Positions 1 through 6,133 of a stretch of DNA of 9,046 nucleotides are shown piece by piece. Each line of letters opens with the position of its first letter. Position 1 is the stretch's first letter. Position numbers and translations under genes: made by a program. The notes under the pieces were generated by a model, which saw only the letters and a list, made by a program, of their open reading frames with translations, searched no databases and was not told where the DNA came from. The DNA is from GCA-2726245 sp035513655 (GTDB lineage Bacteria > Planctomycetota > Planctomycetia > Pirellulales > Pirellulaceae), in assembly GCA_035513655.1 (NCBI GenBank), contig DATKBV010000497.1, positions 1 through 9,046 of the forward strand, written 5' to 3'.

Positions 1-121
1 CACACCGGTGGGCATCACCACAGCAAGATTCGAACTGAATATCGTCGGTTCCGAAGAATCGACCTTGCGGAATCAGTTCTCGCAAACTCACGCGCCCAGC
101 GCGTTCAAGCGTTGGCTGCAT
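1..121 (-). CDS. murE: Mur ligase, MurE-like, N-terminal fragment
   Basis: Partial minus-strand gene: only the first 40 residues lie in the window and the rest runs off the left edge. The protein begins MQPTLERAGRVSLRELIPQG and continues with an F-F-G-T-D-D-I stretch and a C-C-G-D segment. This layout (short basic lead, V-S-L-R-x-L-hydrophobic-P, F-x-G-x-D-D-I, then a Cys/Ser-rich D-x-R-like turn) matches the start of UDP-N-acetylmuramoyl-tripeptide synthetases, which add the third amino acid of the peptidoglycan stem peptide in the cytoplasm. The start is well supported: ATG at 121-119 follows AAGGAGG at 136-130 with eight bases between. The catalytic core (ATP loop, amino-acid-binding motif) is outside the window, so neither the amino acid added nor MurE versus another Mur ligase can be proved. 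It is divergent from the phosphate cotransporter gene at 410. The family call rests on recalled similarity of a short segment. Confidence 0.55.
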   Translation of the reverse strand, partial: MQPTLERAGRVSLRELIPQGRFFGTDDIQFESCCGDAHRC

Positions 122-129
122 GTCCTCGG

Positions 130-136
130 CCTCCTT
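130..136 (-). promoter_or_regulatory. Ribosome-binding site of the Mur ligase gene
   Basis: Read on the minus strand this is AAGGAGG, a near-perfect anti-16S match, eight bases before ATG 121-119. It fixes the start of the left-edge gene. A second GGA lies a few bases downstream, just before the ATG. The two GGA triplets matter for the possible CsrA-type control proposed for the upstream hairpin. Confidence 0.75.
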
Positions 137-170
137 GCCTACGGATCACGCCTTGAATCAGACGTTTGAT

Positions 171-188
171 CCCCACATCCATGTGGGG
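171..188 (-). promoter_or_regulatory. Perfect hairpin with GGA loop in Mur ligase leader
   Basis: A perfect 8+2+8 inverted repeat. On the minus strand it reads CCCCACATGGATGTGGGG. If the two innermost A-T pairs open, it forms a six-pair GC-rich stem capped by the hexaloop AUGGAU. This is close to the known high-affinity CsrA/RsmA site, a hairpin with A-N-G-G-A-N in the loop. It would lie 50-67 bases upstream of the Mur ligase start codon, provided that gene's transcript begins upstream of 188. On the plus strand the loop is CC and has no such meaning. Alternatively it is a DNA operator for a dimeric repressor in the divergent spacer. No T-run follows on either strand, so it is not an intrinsic terminator. 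Confidence 0.45.
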
Positions 189-359
189 TACGGGGTGCAA
201 GCAGCGGCGAGGCAGAATATAGCTCGGCCTCAAAACCGTTTCATTGCGGACGGCATTCTGCGGATTTCCGCCAGCGTGTCAAGACAGTTTATCGAGGCCC
301 ACGCAAGATTGCTCCTTGGGCCTTGTTTCGCGGGAAGAGCATCGTAGAATCCCCCTCTT

Positions 360-389
360 CTTCACGAATTCTTAACCAGTTCTTAATAT
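360..389 (+). promoter_or_regulatory. Pho-box-like triple direct repeat
   Basis: Three 8-base units, CTTCACGA (360-367), CTTAACCA (371-378) and CTTAATAT (382-389), each separated by three bases, give an exact 11-base period. The preceding TT is kept in all three (TTCTT at 358, 369 and 380). The format, 8-base CTTAACCT-like units with 3-base spacers, is that described for cyanobacterial SphR boxes. PhoB and PhoP boxes in other phyla also repeat every 11 bases. The middle unit fits that consensus well and the outer two are partial matches. The repeat stands 20 bases before the proposed start of a Na+/phosphate cotransporter gene, which is why a phosphate-response operator is proposed. The third unit also overlaps a possible -10 (TAATAT, 384-389) lying 17 bases after a weak -35 (TTCACG, 361-366). 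Confidence 0.5.
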
Positions 390-394
390 ATCAC

Positions 395-401
395 GAGAAG
401 G
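395..401 (+). promoter_or_regulatory. Ribosome-binding site choosing TTG 410
   Basis: GAGAAGG lies eight bases before TTG 410-412. It favours that codon as start of the cotransporter over TTG 323, whose extra 29 residues would be encoded by the repeat and promoter region. It is a moderate purine-rich match, not a perfect one. Confidence 0.5.
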
Positions 402-409
402 CAATTCTC

Positions 410-2092
410 TTGGAACTTGCAGCCTTAGTGACCTTGACGTGCGAACTCATCGGCGGTCTTGGGATCTTCTTGTTGGGCATGAAGTACATGTCCGACGGGA
501 TGCAGGCCGTCGCGGGCAGCAGTCTGCGGCGGATGATTGGTTTGGCCACCAACAACCGCTTTCTCGCGACGATTGTTGGCGTTATCGTCACCGTCGTTGT
601 GCAATCCAGCACCGTGACCACCGTGATGGTGGTGGGCTTCGTTAACAGCGGCGTGATGGAGTTGGCACAAGGTGTCGGCGTGATCATGGGTGCCAACATC
701 GGTACGACGATCACAGGATGGATCTTGGTGTTGAATATCGGGAAGTACGGTTTGCCAATTCTGGGTGCGGCCGCCTTCATCTACTTGTTCTCGAAGGGAG
801 ACCGCTGGCGTTACTGGGCCATGGCGATCATGGGAGTCGGCATGGTCTTCTTCGGCTTGGAGATCATGAAGGCCGCGTGTGCGACGATCAAGGATCTGCC
901 CGAGTTTGAAGCTTGGTTCCAGCGCTTTCACGCGGATACCTATGCCGGCGTCCTCGGTTGTGCTCTTGCCGGCTGCCTGCTGACGATGGTCGTGCAGTCT
1001 TCGTCGGCCACGCTGGGCATCACGATATCTCTCGCGTTCCAGGGCGTGATCACTTACGAAACCGCGGCCGCGCTGGTGCTGGGCGAGAATATCGGCACAA
1101 CAATCACGGCACTTCTGGCATCGATTGGCGCGACCACGAACGCACGTCGGGCCGCTTATTTTCACGTGTTGTTCAACATCATCGGCGTGTTCTGGATCAC
1201 GCTCATCTTCCGGTGGTACATCGGGTGCATCGATTGGCTCGTCGGTGTCGACATAACCCGGCCCGTCATTCAGGAAGGCCGGGAGGTGTTCCCCAATACG
1301 ACTGCCGCAATTGCCGCGACGCACAGCGTGTTTAACATCGTCAATACGATTATGTTCTTGCCATTCGCTCCGATGTTGATACGTCTGCTGAACCGCTTCG
1401 TGCCATCCAAGTCGTTCAAAGAGAAACCGCATCTGACGGACTTGGACATTCGCATGGTGGAAACGCCGTCGTTGGCGATCGAGCAATCACGCAAAGAGAT
1501 CGTCAAAATGGGTGACGGCTGCGCCAAGATGCTCGGTTGGCTCGCGGAATTGTCACAGCAAGACGAACCCGACAAAAAGCTGGCCGATCGGTTGAAGCAG
1601 CGCGAGCAGATACTCGATTCGATGCAAGACGAAATCACGCACTTCGTCACCAATCTACTCTCGGGCAACGTTCCGCATGCCGTGGCGGAAGAAGCGCGTG
1701 AGCAACTGCGGATCGCGGACGAGTATGAATCGGCAAGTGATTACCTTGCCAATTTGGATGCCGTTGACCGTAAGCTGCGTCGTGACGGACATCGTTTTAC
1801 ACCCCAGCAGCTAGAGAGTCTGGCTCAGTTGAATCAGCACGTCGCCGAATATGCGGCCGCTGTCAATGAAGCATTCATCCACAACAATGCCAACGTGCTG
1901 ACGAAGACGAGCCCCTTGTCCAAGCGACTGCGGGGCCAGATAAAAACGCTGCGCCGGCGACATCTGGAAGAGCTCTCGGACGGAATCATCGCACCAGCAG
2001 TTTCGATAGCCTGGCTTGCAACGCTCAACGCATACGCTCGCGTCCGTGACCATTTGCACAATATCGCCGAGACGATCTCGGGCGAGAAATAG
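410..2092 (+). CDS. Na+/phosphate cotransporter with PhoU-like tail
   Basis: Inner-membrane Na+-dependent phosphate transporter of the NptA/YjbB (SLC34-like) family, 560 residues from TTG 410. The fold is an inverted duplication, and both halves carry the family signature: QSST at about residue 65 followed by GANIGTTIT near 94, and QSSSAT near 196 followed by GENIGTTIT near 225. Hydrophobic segments fill residues 8 to about 330. The first helix contains G-G-L-G-I-F-L-L-G-M, so starts later than about 440 would damage it. Residues from about 346 to the end are soluble, charged and helical, with the look of the PhoU-like tail found on long bacterial members, thought to sense or gate transport. 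The start is a TTG supported by GAGAAGG at 395-401. A Pho-box-like repeat lies just upstream. The next gene, also a phosphate-linked transporter, begins 103 bases downstream with no visible terminator between. Family call is firm; direction of transport is not shown by sequence. Confidence 0.92.
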   Translation: MELAALVTLTCELIGGLGIFLLGMKYMSDGMQAVAGSSLRRMIGLATNNRFLATIVGVIVTVVVQSSTVTTVMVVGFVNSGVMELAQGVGVIMGANIGTTITGWILVLNIGKYGLPILGAAAFIYLFSKGDRWRYWAMAIMGVGMVFFGLEIMKAACATIKDLPEFEAWFQRFHADTYAGVLGCALAGCLLTMVVQSSSATLGITISLAFQGVITYETAAALVLGENIGTTITALLASIGATTNARRAAYFHVLFNIIGVFWITLIFRWYIGCIDWLVGVDITRPVIQEGREVFPNTTAAIAATHSVFNIVNTIMFLPFAPMLIRLLNRFVPSKSFKEKPHLTDLDIRMVETPSLAIEQSRKEIVKMGDGCAKMLGWLAELSQQDEPDKKLADRLKQREQILDSMQDEITHFVTNLLSGNVPHAVAEEAREQLRIADEYESASDYLANLDAVDRKLRRDGHRFTPQQLESLAQLNQHVAEYAAAVNEAFIHNNANVLTKTSPLSKRLRGQIKTLRRRHLEELSDGIIAPAVSIAWLATLNAYARVRDHLHNIAETISGEK

Positions 2093-2195
2093 GCCATTCA
2101 GCACGACGAACAGATCGCTCGCGAGGGCCCAGACGGAGATTGAGTTTCGTACCTCGCAATTGCCGGTCGGATGCCGTACCATTCACACTTGCTCG

Positions 2196-3536
2196 ATGAC
2201 AACGTCCCTCGCGAAGAAACTTGCCGTGCCAGATCCGACCTCCGTCCGCGAGCCGACACGACATCCGCATCACGGCGAGCGGACGCTGATGTGGACCATC
2301 TGGTTCGCATATGGGGCGTTTTACTTTTGTCGCACGAACATCTCGGCGGCCGTGCCGGGATTGAAAGAGTCCGTCGATGCCGGTGGGCTGGGGCTGACGG
2401 CAACGCAAGTCAGCTACATTCTGGGGGCCACGAAGATTGCGTACGCCGCGGGCCAGTTGCTGAATGGACAATTGTCGGAACAGGTGTCTCCCCGCAAACT
2501 GCTGGCCATCGGCATGCTGGGCACGGCCGCGCTGAATGTCTTGTTCGGGTTCGGCACGGCACTTTACTTTCTGATCTTCATTTGGGCCTGCAACGGATAT
2601 ACGCAGTCGCTGGGTTGGACGCCTTGCATTCGCGTGTTGGTAAATTGGTTTCCCGCGCACCGTCGCGGCAAGGTGATTGGCTTTATTGGGACGGGCTACC
2701 AGGCGACCGCGGTCGCAACGTTTCTGGTCTCGGGTTATGCCGCACAGAGGTTTGGGTGGCGCGGTGCGTTGTGGGTCCCCGCCGGGATTATGTTCGTCGC
2801 CGCGGTTGGCATGCTGCTGTTACTTCGTGAGCATCCGCCAACGCAAGATGATCTTGCGGATCCCGACGGCAACTTGCCGGTGGCCGCGATCGGACCGCGA
2901 AACGATCCGCGGAATTCGGTCATCGAGAACTTTCTGCTCACCATTTCAAATCCGTCGCTGTGGTTGCTGGGTATCTCGCTCGGACTGCTGAACGCCTGCC
3001 GGTATGGATTCCTGGACTGGGGGCTGACGCATCTCAAAGAAGTCCAGGAGACTGGCGTTGGGATTGCCGCATTGAAATATGCGGTCTTGCCTCTGGGAGC
3101 CGTCGCCGGTTCGTATGTCGCTGGCTGGGCGACGGATCGCTTCTTCGGCAGTCGACGTGCGCCGGTTACGTGTCTGCTGCTGGTCGCACTCGCGCTGTTA
3201 ACTCTCACGTACGACTGGGTTGCTCGCACGAGCGTGCCGGCGACGGTCGTGCTGCTCGTGTGCATTGGTTTTTGCATGTACGGACCCCAAGTGTTGCTGG
3301 TCGGCACCGCGCCAGCGGACCTGGCGCGGCGCGGAACGTCAGCCGCCGCAGCCGGTTTCGTAAACTGCTTGGGGTATGTCGGGGCAGGCTCGGGCGACTA
3401 CTTCACTGGCCGCGCGCTCGACGCCTACGGCTGGGAACGGGCTATTTTTATCTGGGCCGCATGGGCGCTAGGAGCCGCCGTGGCGGCCGGATTGTTATGG
3501 AACGCCACGGCTGACCGAAGCAGTCAGCCAGGTTAA
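2196..3536 (+). CDS. MFS organophosphate:phosphate antiporter-type transporter
   Basis: Major facilitator protein of the organophosphate:Pi antiporter family (GlpT, UhpT, PgtP), 446 residues and twelve expected membrane segments. Family landmarks are plain: Y-F-C-R-T-N-I-S near residue 43, GYTQSLGWTPCIR near 134, C-R-Y-G-F-L-D-W-G near 268, and a G-P-Q-V-L-L-V-G stretch followed by A-A-A-A-G-F-V-N-C-L-G-Y in the C-terminal half. By eye, Arg46 and Arg269 match GlpT Arg45 and Arg269, which bind the substrate phosphate. GlpT His165 seems to be replaced by Tyr168, hinting at a substrate other than glycerol-3-phosphate. Such proteins import a phosphorylated small molecule in exchange for phosphate. 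ATG 2196 is chosen because it gives a normal-length N terminus, but no good ribosome-binding site precedes it. ATG 2289 would start right at the first helix. The gene is 23 bases before the cytidylyltransferase, so cotranscription is likely. Substrate unknown. Confidence 0.88.
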   Translation: MTTSLAKKLAVPDPTSVREPTRHPHHGERTLMWTIWFAYGAFYFCRTNISAAVPGLKESVDAGGLGLTATQVSYILGATKIAYAAGQLLNGQLSEQVSPRKLLAIGMLGTAALNVLFGFGTALYFLIFIWACNGYTQSLGWTPCIRVLVNWFPAHRRGKVIGFIGTGYQATAVATFLVSGYAAQRFGWRGALWVPAGIMFVAAVGMLLLLREHPPTQDDLADPDGNLPVAAIGPRNDPRNSVIENFLLTISNPSLWLLGISLGLLNACRYGFLDWGLTHLKEVQETGVGIAALKYAVLPLGAVAGSYVAGWATDRFFGSRRAPVTCLLLVALALLTLTYDWVARTSVPATVVLLVCIGFCMYGPQVLLVGTAPADLARRGTSAAAAGFVNCLGYVGAGSGDYFTGRALDAYGWERAIFIWAAWALGAAVAAGLLWNATADRSSQPG

Positions 3537-3559
3537 TCGAATTTCGGAGTCTCGAACGC

Positions 3560-4327
3560 ATGAGAGCCATCATTATCGGAGCCGGACGCGGGAGTCGGCT
3601 GATGCCCACGACGGCGGATACGCCAAAGTGTTTTGCGGAAGTCGGCGGTCGGCGGCTGCTCGATTGGACGCTCGACGCCTTTCGTCAGAACGATATCAAC
3701 GACATCGTCTTCATCGGCGGGTATCGTATCGAGTGCGTGCGGGAAAGTTATCCTCAGCTCGCGTTCCGCCAGAACACCGAATGGCAGAACAATAATATCC
3801 TCGCGTCGCTGCTGTATGCCGAGGACCTGATGAACGAGCCGTTTGTCTGTTGTTACTCCGACGTCCTATTTACGCCGGCGATCGTCGAACGTGTTATTCA
3901 GAGCGACGCCGACATCGCCTTGGGCGTCGACAGCGAGTGGCTGGTGCGTTACGAACATCGCACGGAACATCCAAGCGGCGACGCCGAGAAAGTTACCGTT
4001 TCCAACGGCCGCGTCACTCGGATTCATCGCGAAATCGACGAGGACCACGCGCATGGCGAGTTCATCGGGCTGGCCAAGTTTTCGACCGCGGGCGCAGCCG
4101 CCTTTCGCGAGCACTATCATCGACGGCGAGAAGAGTTTGCGGGCCGGTCGTTTCGCGAAGCCAAGGTCTTCGAGAAGGCTTATTTAATTCATCTGCTGCA
4201 AGACATGCTCGAAGCCGGTCAGCGGATGTTACATGTCGATACACCCGGCGGCTATATCGAAGTCGATACGCAGCAGGACTTCGAATATGCTCGTGAATTC
4301 TGGACGTCCCGTCATTTGGAGAAGTGA
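3560..4327 (+). CDS. LicC-like nucleotidyltransferase (CTP:phospho-alcohol or phosphonate)
   Basis: Cytoplasmic nucleotidyltransferase, 255 residues. The N terminus M-R-A-I-I-I-G-A-G-R-G-S-R-L with P-K at residues 22-23 is the nucleotide-binding G-x-G-x-R-L...P-K signature. The set N-N-N-I-L-A-S-L near 77, the C-Y-S-D acidic motif near 94, E-F-I-G-L-A-K-F near 160 and a C-terminal G-Y-I-E-V-D-T followed by D-F-E-Y-A are arranged as in phosphocholine cytidylyltransferase LicC and related phosphonate cytidylyltransferases. These enzymes join CTP to a phospho-alcohol or aminoalkylphosphonate, giving an activated head group. Sugar-1-phosphate nucleotidyltransferases share the fold but usually have a different acceptor-side half. 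ATG 3560 has GGAG at 3546-3549, ten bases upstream. The gene ends one base before the MetE-like start, so translation is probably coupled. No kinase, mutase or head-group transferase is in view, so the acceptor cannot be named. Confidence 0.8.
   Translation: MRAIIIGAGRGSRLMPTTADTPKCFAEVGGRRLLDWTLDAFRQNDINDIVFIGGYRIECVRESYPQLAFRQNTEWQNNNILASLLYAEDLMNEPFVCCYSDVLFTPAIVERVIQSDADIALGVDSEWLVRYEHRTEHPSGDAEKVTVSNGRVTRIHREIDEDHAHGEFIGLAKFSTAGAAAFREHYHRRREEFAGRSFREAKVFEKAYLIHLLQDMLEAGQRMLHVDTPGGYIEVDTQQDFEYAREFWTSRHLEK
4318..4321 (+). promoter_or_regulatory. Ribosome-binding site of the MetE-like gene
   Basis: GGAG inside the last codons of the cytidylyltransferase gene, seven bases before ATG 4329. 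It fixes the start at 4329 and rules out ATG 4233, which would add 32 residues read out of frame through the upstream gene. Confidence 0.75.
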
Positions 4328-4328
4328 T

Positions 4329-5396
4329 ATGTCTGACCGACCTCTCTTTCCGACATCCATTATCGGTTCCATGCCGCGTCCCGACTTCGTCAAGGACCTG
4401 ATTGCTGACGACTGCCCGTTTTCAGACGAGGAGTATCGACGGCTCATGAGCGCGGCCATCCGCTCCGTCGTCGCGCTGCAAGAGGCGGCGGGGCTCGACG
4501 TTGTTTCCGACGGCGAGTGGTGGCGGAAGTCGTACATTGGTGTGATCGCCGAGTTGGCTCACGGGTTCGAGTTGAGTCTGAACCCGGCCGATGGCCGACC
4601 GTGGACGGTCGTGGTCGATCGCCTCTCCCCCAAGGAACCGGGCTTTATCGCCAAGGAAGTCGCGTTCCTAAAGACGCTGACGGATCGGCAGATCAAAGCG
4701 ACGCTGCCCGCGCCGGCTTTGCTGGGCGAGCGGATGTGGGACCCCCAGGCCTCCTCCAAAGCGTATCCAACACGGGAATCTTTCGTCGAAGACTGCGTGC
4801 CGATTCTACGGCGCGAAATTGAACTGCTGCGTGACGAAGGCGTTTCGATCATTCAGGTCGATGATCCGCACCTCTGCTTGTTTGTCGATCCGAAAGTTCG
4901 TGCGGGCTACGACGAACCGGATCGCGCAGCGGATTTCGCGGTCGACATGGACAATCAAGTGGTCGCCGGATTCAAGGATGTCCGCCTGGCCGTTCATCTT
5001 TGCCGCCGGGCCGGCGCGCGGGCACGCGGCGAGGCGCAACATCAAGGCGGCTATGAACCCATCATGCCGCAACTCCGGCGGTTGAATGTTGGTCACATCA
5101 CCATGGAATTCACGACCCCTGGCTCGGGAGAAATGTCGGTGTTCCGCGAGTTGCCGGAAGACATCGAGATTGGGCTGGGCTGCGTCAGTTGTCTGCCTGG
5201 CGAAGTCGATTCGGCGGACACCATCGTCGCTCGCGTAGAAAAAGCGCTCGAGTATGTGGCACCGGAGCGGATCACGCTCAACCCCGAATGCGGTTTCGCT
5301 CCTGGATCGGCCGCGAAGGTAAGTATCGACGAGGTGTACACCAAGCTGAAGAACGAAGTCGAAGCTGCCCGCAGGCTGCGAGCCAAGTACTCGTAG
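4329..5396 (+). CDS. Single-domain MetE-like zinc methyltransferase
   Basis: Member of the cobalamin-independent methionine synthase C-terminal family (COG0620), 355 residues: only the catalytic barrel, about half of classical MetE. The opening T-S-I-I-G-S-M-P-R-P, S-D-G-E at 60-63 and Q-V-D-D-P at 176-180 (MetE has V-D-E-P) are family landmarks. The zinc ligands appear complete by comparison with E. coli MetE: His223 and Cys225 in H-L-C, Glu260 in M-E-F-T, and Cys321 in N-P-E-C-G-F. The enzyme should therefore activate a thiolate for alkyl transfer. Known stand-alone relatives make methionine from methyl-corrinoid or other donors, and the coenzyme M alkyltransferases also belong here, so homocysteine as acceptor is likely but unproven. 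The gene starts one base after the cytidylyltransferase stop. A six-pair inverted repeat (5389-5407) straddles its stop codon but has no T-run. No SAM or cobalamin riboswitch motif was noticed nearby. Confidence 0.85.
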   Translation: MSDRPLFPTSIIGSMPRPDFVKDLIADDCPFSDEEYRRLMSAAIRSVVALQEAAGLDVVSDGEWWRKSYIGVIAELAHGFELSLNPADGRPWTVVVDRLSPKEPGFIAKEVAFLKTLTDRQIKATLPAPALLGERMWDPQASSKAYPTRESFVEDCVPILRREIELLRDEGVSIIQVDDPHLCLFVDPKVRAGYDEPDRAADFAVDMDNQVVAGFKDVRLAVHLCRRAGARARGEAQHQGGYEPIMPQLRRLNVGHITMEFTTPGSGEMSVFRELPEDIEIGLGCVSCLPGEVDSADTIVARVEKALEYVAPERITLNPECGFAPGSAAKVSIDEVYTKLKNEVEAARRLRAKYS

Positions 5397-5620
5397 GGCA
5401 CACGAGTGGATCGACCTACGTAATCAACAAACTACCCGCGTTCCCCCCACAACACGCTGAAGCGAATGGAGTTCCCGGGTCGGCCATGTTCGATAACCCG
5501 TTTCCTCTCCGCAACCGTCTTTGCTTCCGCGATTGAATGCGTTTCCTCGACCGACAGGCCTATTTCTACCGCGCCGACTAGTTCGTTCGCTACGATCTGC
5601 GAAACGGGCTCAAGAAACAT

Positions 5621-5708
5621 ACCCGTCCGAATCGAAACTAACATTCGGAGGGTTTGTTGTTATCGGCTCCGTTTCCCGCAAGGGAGCTGAATCGGTCAAA
5701 ACAAACCC
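5621..5708. other. Two overlapping, mutually exclusive hairpins
   Basis: Hairpin A: ACCC (5621-5624) and CCGAAT (5627-5632) pair with ATTCGG (5643-5648) and GGGT (5650-5653) across a ten-base loop. Hairpin B: GGGTTTGTT (5650-5658) pairs perfectly with AACAAACCC (5700-5708) and encloses an inner stem CGGCTCC/GGAGCTG (5664-5670 with 5683-5689, one G-U pair). The bases GGGT at 5650-5653 are needed by both, so A and B cannot form fully together. This is the arrangement of a two-state RNA switch, but it could also be chance in a repeat-rich spacer. The transcribed strand is unknown. No coding sequence explains it. Confidence 0.35.
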
Positions 5709-5713
5709 AGGGG

Positions 5714-5731
5714 GAGCCTTTCCAAAGGCTC
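5714..5731. repeat. Perfect 8+2+8 inverted repeat
   Basis: GAGCCTTTCCAAAGGCTC: arms 5714-5721 and 5724-5731 with CC between. It begins six bases after the end of the longer hairpin. It is not followed by a T-run on the plus strand, so it is not a canonical terminator. On the minus strand the loop would be UUGGAA. The arm length and spacer are the same as in the repeat at 171-188, though the arms differ. Confidence 0.5.
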
Positions 5732-5753
5732 GCAATGCCTTTGTTGAGTACAC

Positions 5754-5774
5754 CGATCGTTGGCCCGACGACCG
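5754..5774. repeat. Imperfect 10+1+10 dyad
   Basis: Arms 5754-5763 and 5765-5774 pair at nine of ten positions, counting one G-T as wobble, around a single central C. It is the next dyad in the spacer's series. A smaller one, GTA-CTCG with CGAG-TAC, follows at 5807-5822. The short spacer fits a DNA operator better than an RNA hairpin. Confidence 0.35.
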
Positions 5775-6133
5775 TTGCGCTCTCTGTATCAACTTCCTTA
5801 TGGAAAGTACCTCGTCGAGTACCAGATGAACGGATAGTGGGAGTCCGGCACTAGAATCCGAAAACGAAGTCCTTAGCAAGCTTCTCTATATTACGGATTT
5901 TAACCAACTTCCTGCTATCACAATTGCCGATGATATTCGTGAGGCGCGGATCAGAAGGACCTGAACCTCCGCCACAACTAGAAGCAAAGTTCCAAGCCCT
6001 GACCCAGATGTTTATATGTGTTTTCTGGTTCCCGCAACGAGAAAAAGATCTTTGTTGATCGTTCATATAGACAAGGGGCGCAGCTAGTTTGCCCACGGCA
6101 GCCTAGTTGACCGAAAACAACGAGCGAGTAATT

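Noticed and set aside
258..274. CTGCGG/CCGCCAG imperfect hairpin in the divergent spacer
   Set aside because: Short stem with a bulged base and no T-run or relation to a start site, so it is not distinguishable from chance.
323..409. Upstream TTG start giving 29 more residues on the phosphate cotransporter
   Set aside because: These codons coincide with the direct repeats and possible promoter, and the added residues do not resemble the family start. TTG 410 has a ribosome-binding site.
425..1486. Long minus-strand open frame of 353 codons opposite the cotransporter gene
   Set aside because: It is antisense to a clearly recognised family, is rich in His, Arg, Asp and Gln as expected of a shadow frame in GC-rich DNA, and has no family resemblance.
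5389..5420. Inverted repeats around the MetE-like stop codon (ACTCGT/ACGAGT and CGTAGG/CCTACG) as a terminator
   Set aside because: The two six-pair stems overlap and compete, are weak, and are not followed by a T-run.
5610..5879. Minus-strand frame of 89 codons across the dyad-rich part of the spacer
   Set aside because: It runs straight through all the inverted repeats and has no recognisable domain. Structured non-coding DNA explains the region better.
5851..6096. Minus-strand frame of 81 codons in the long spacer, starting with GTG
   Set aside because: No family resemblance, no clear ribosome-binding site and an odd composition. A decayed gene cannot be excluded, but there is no support for one.
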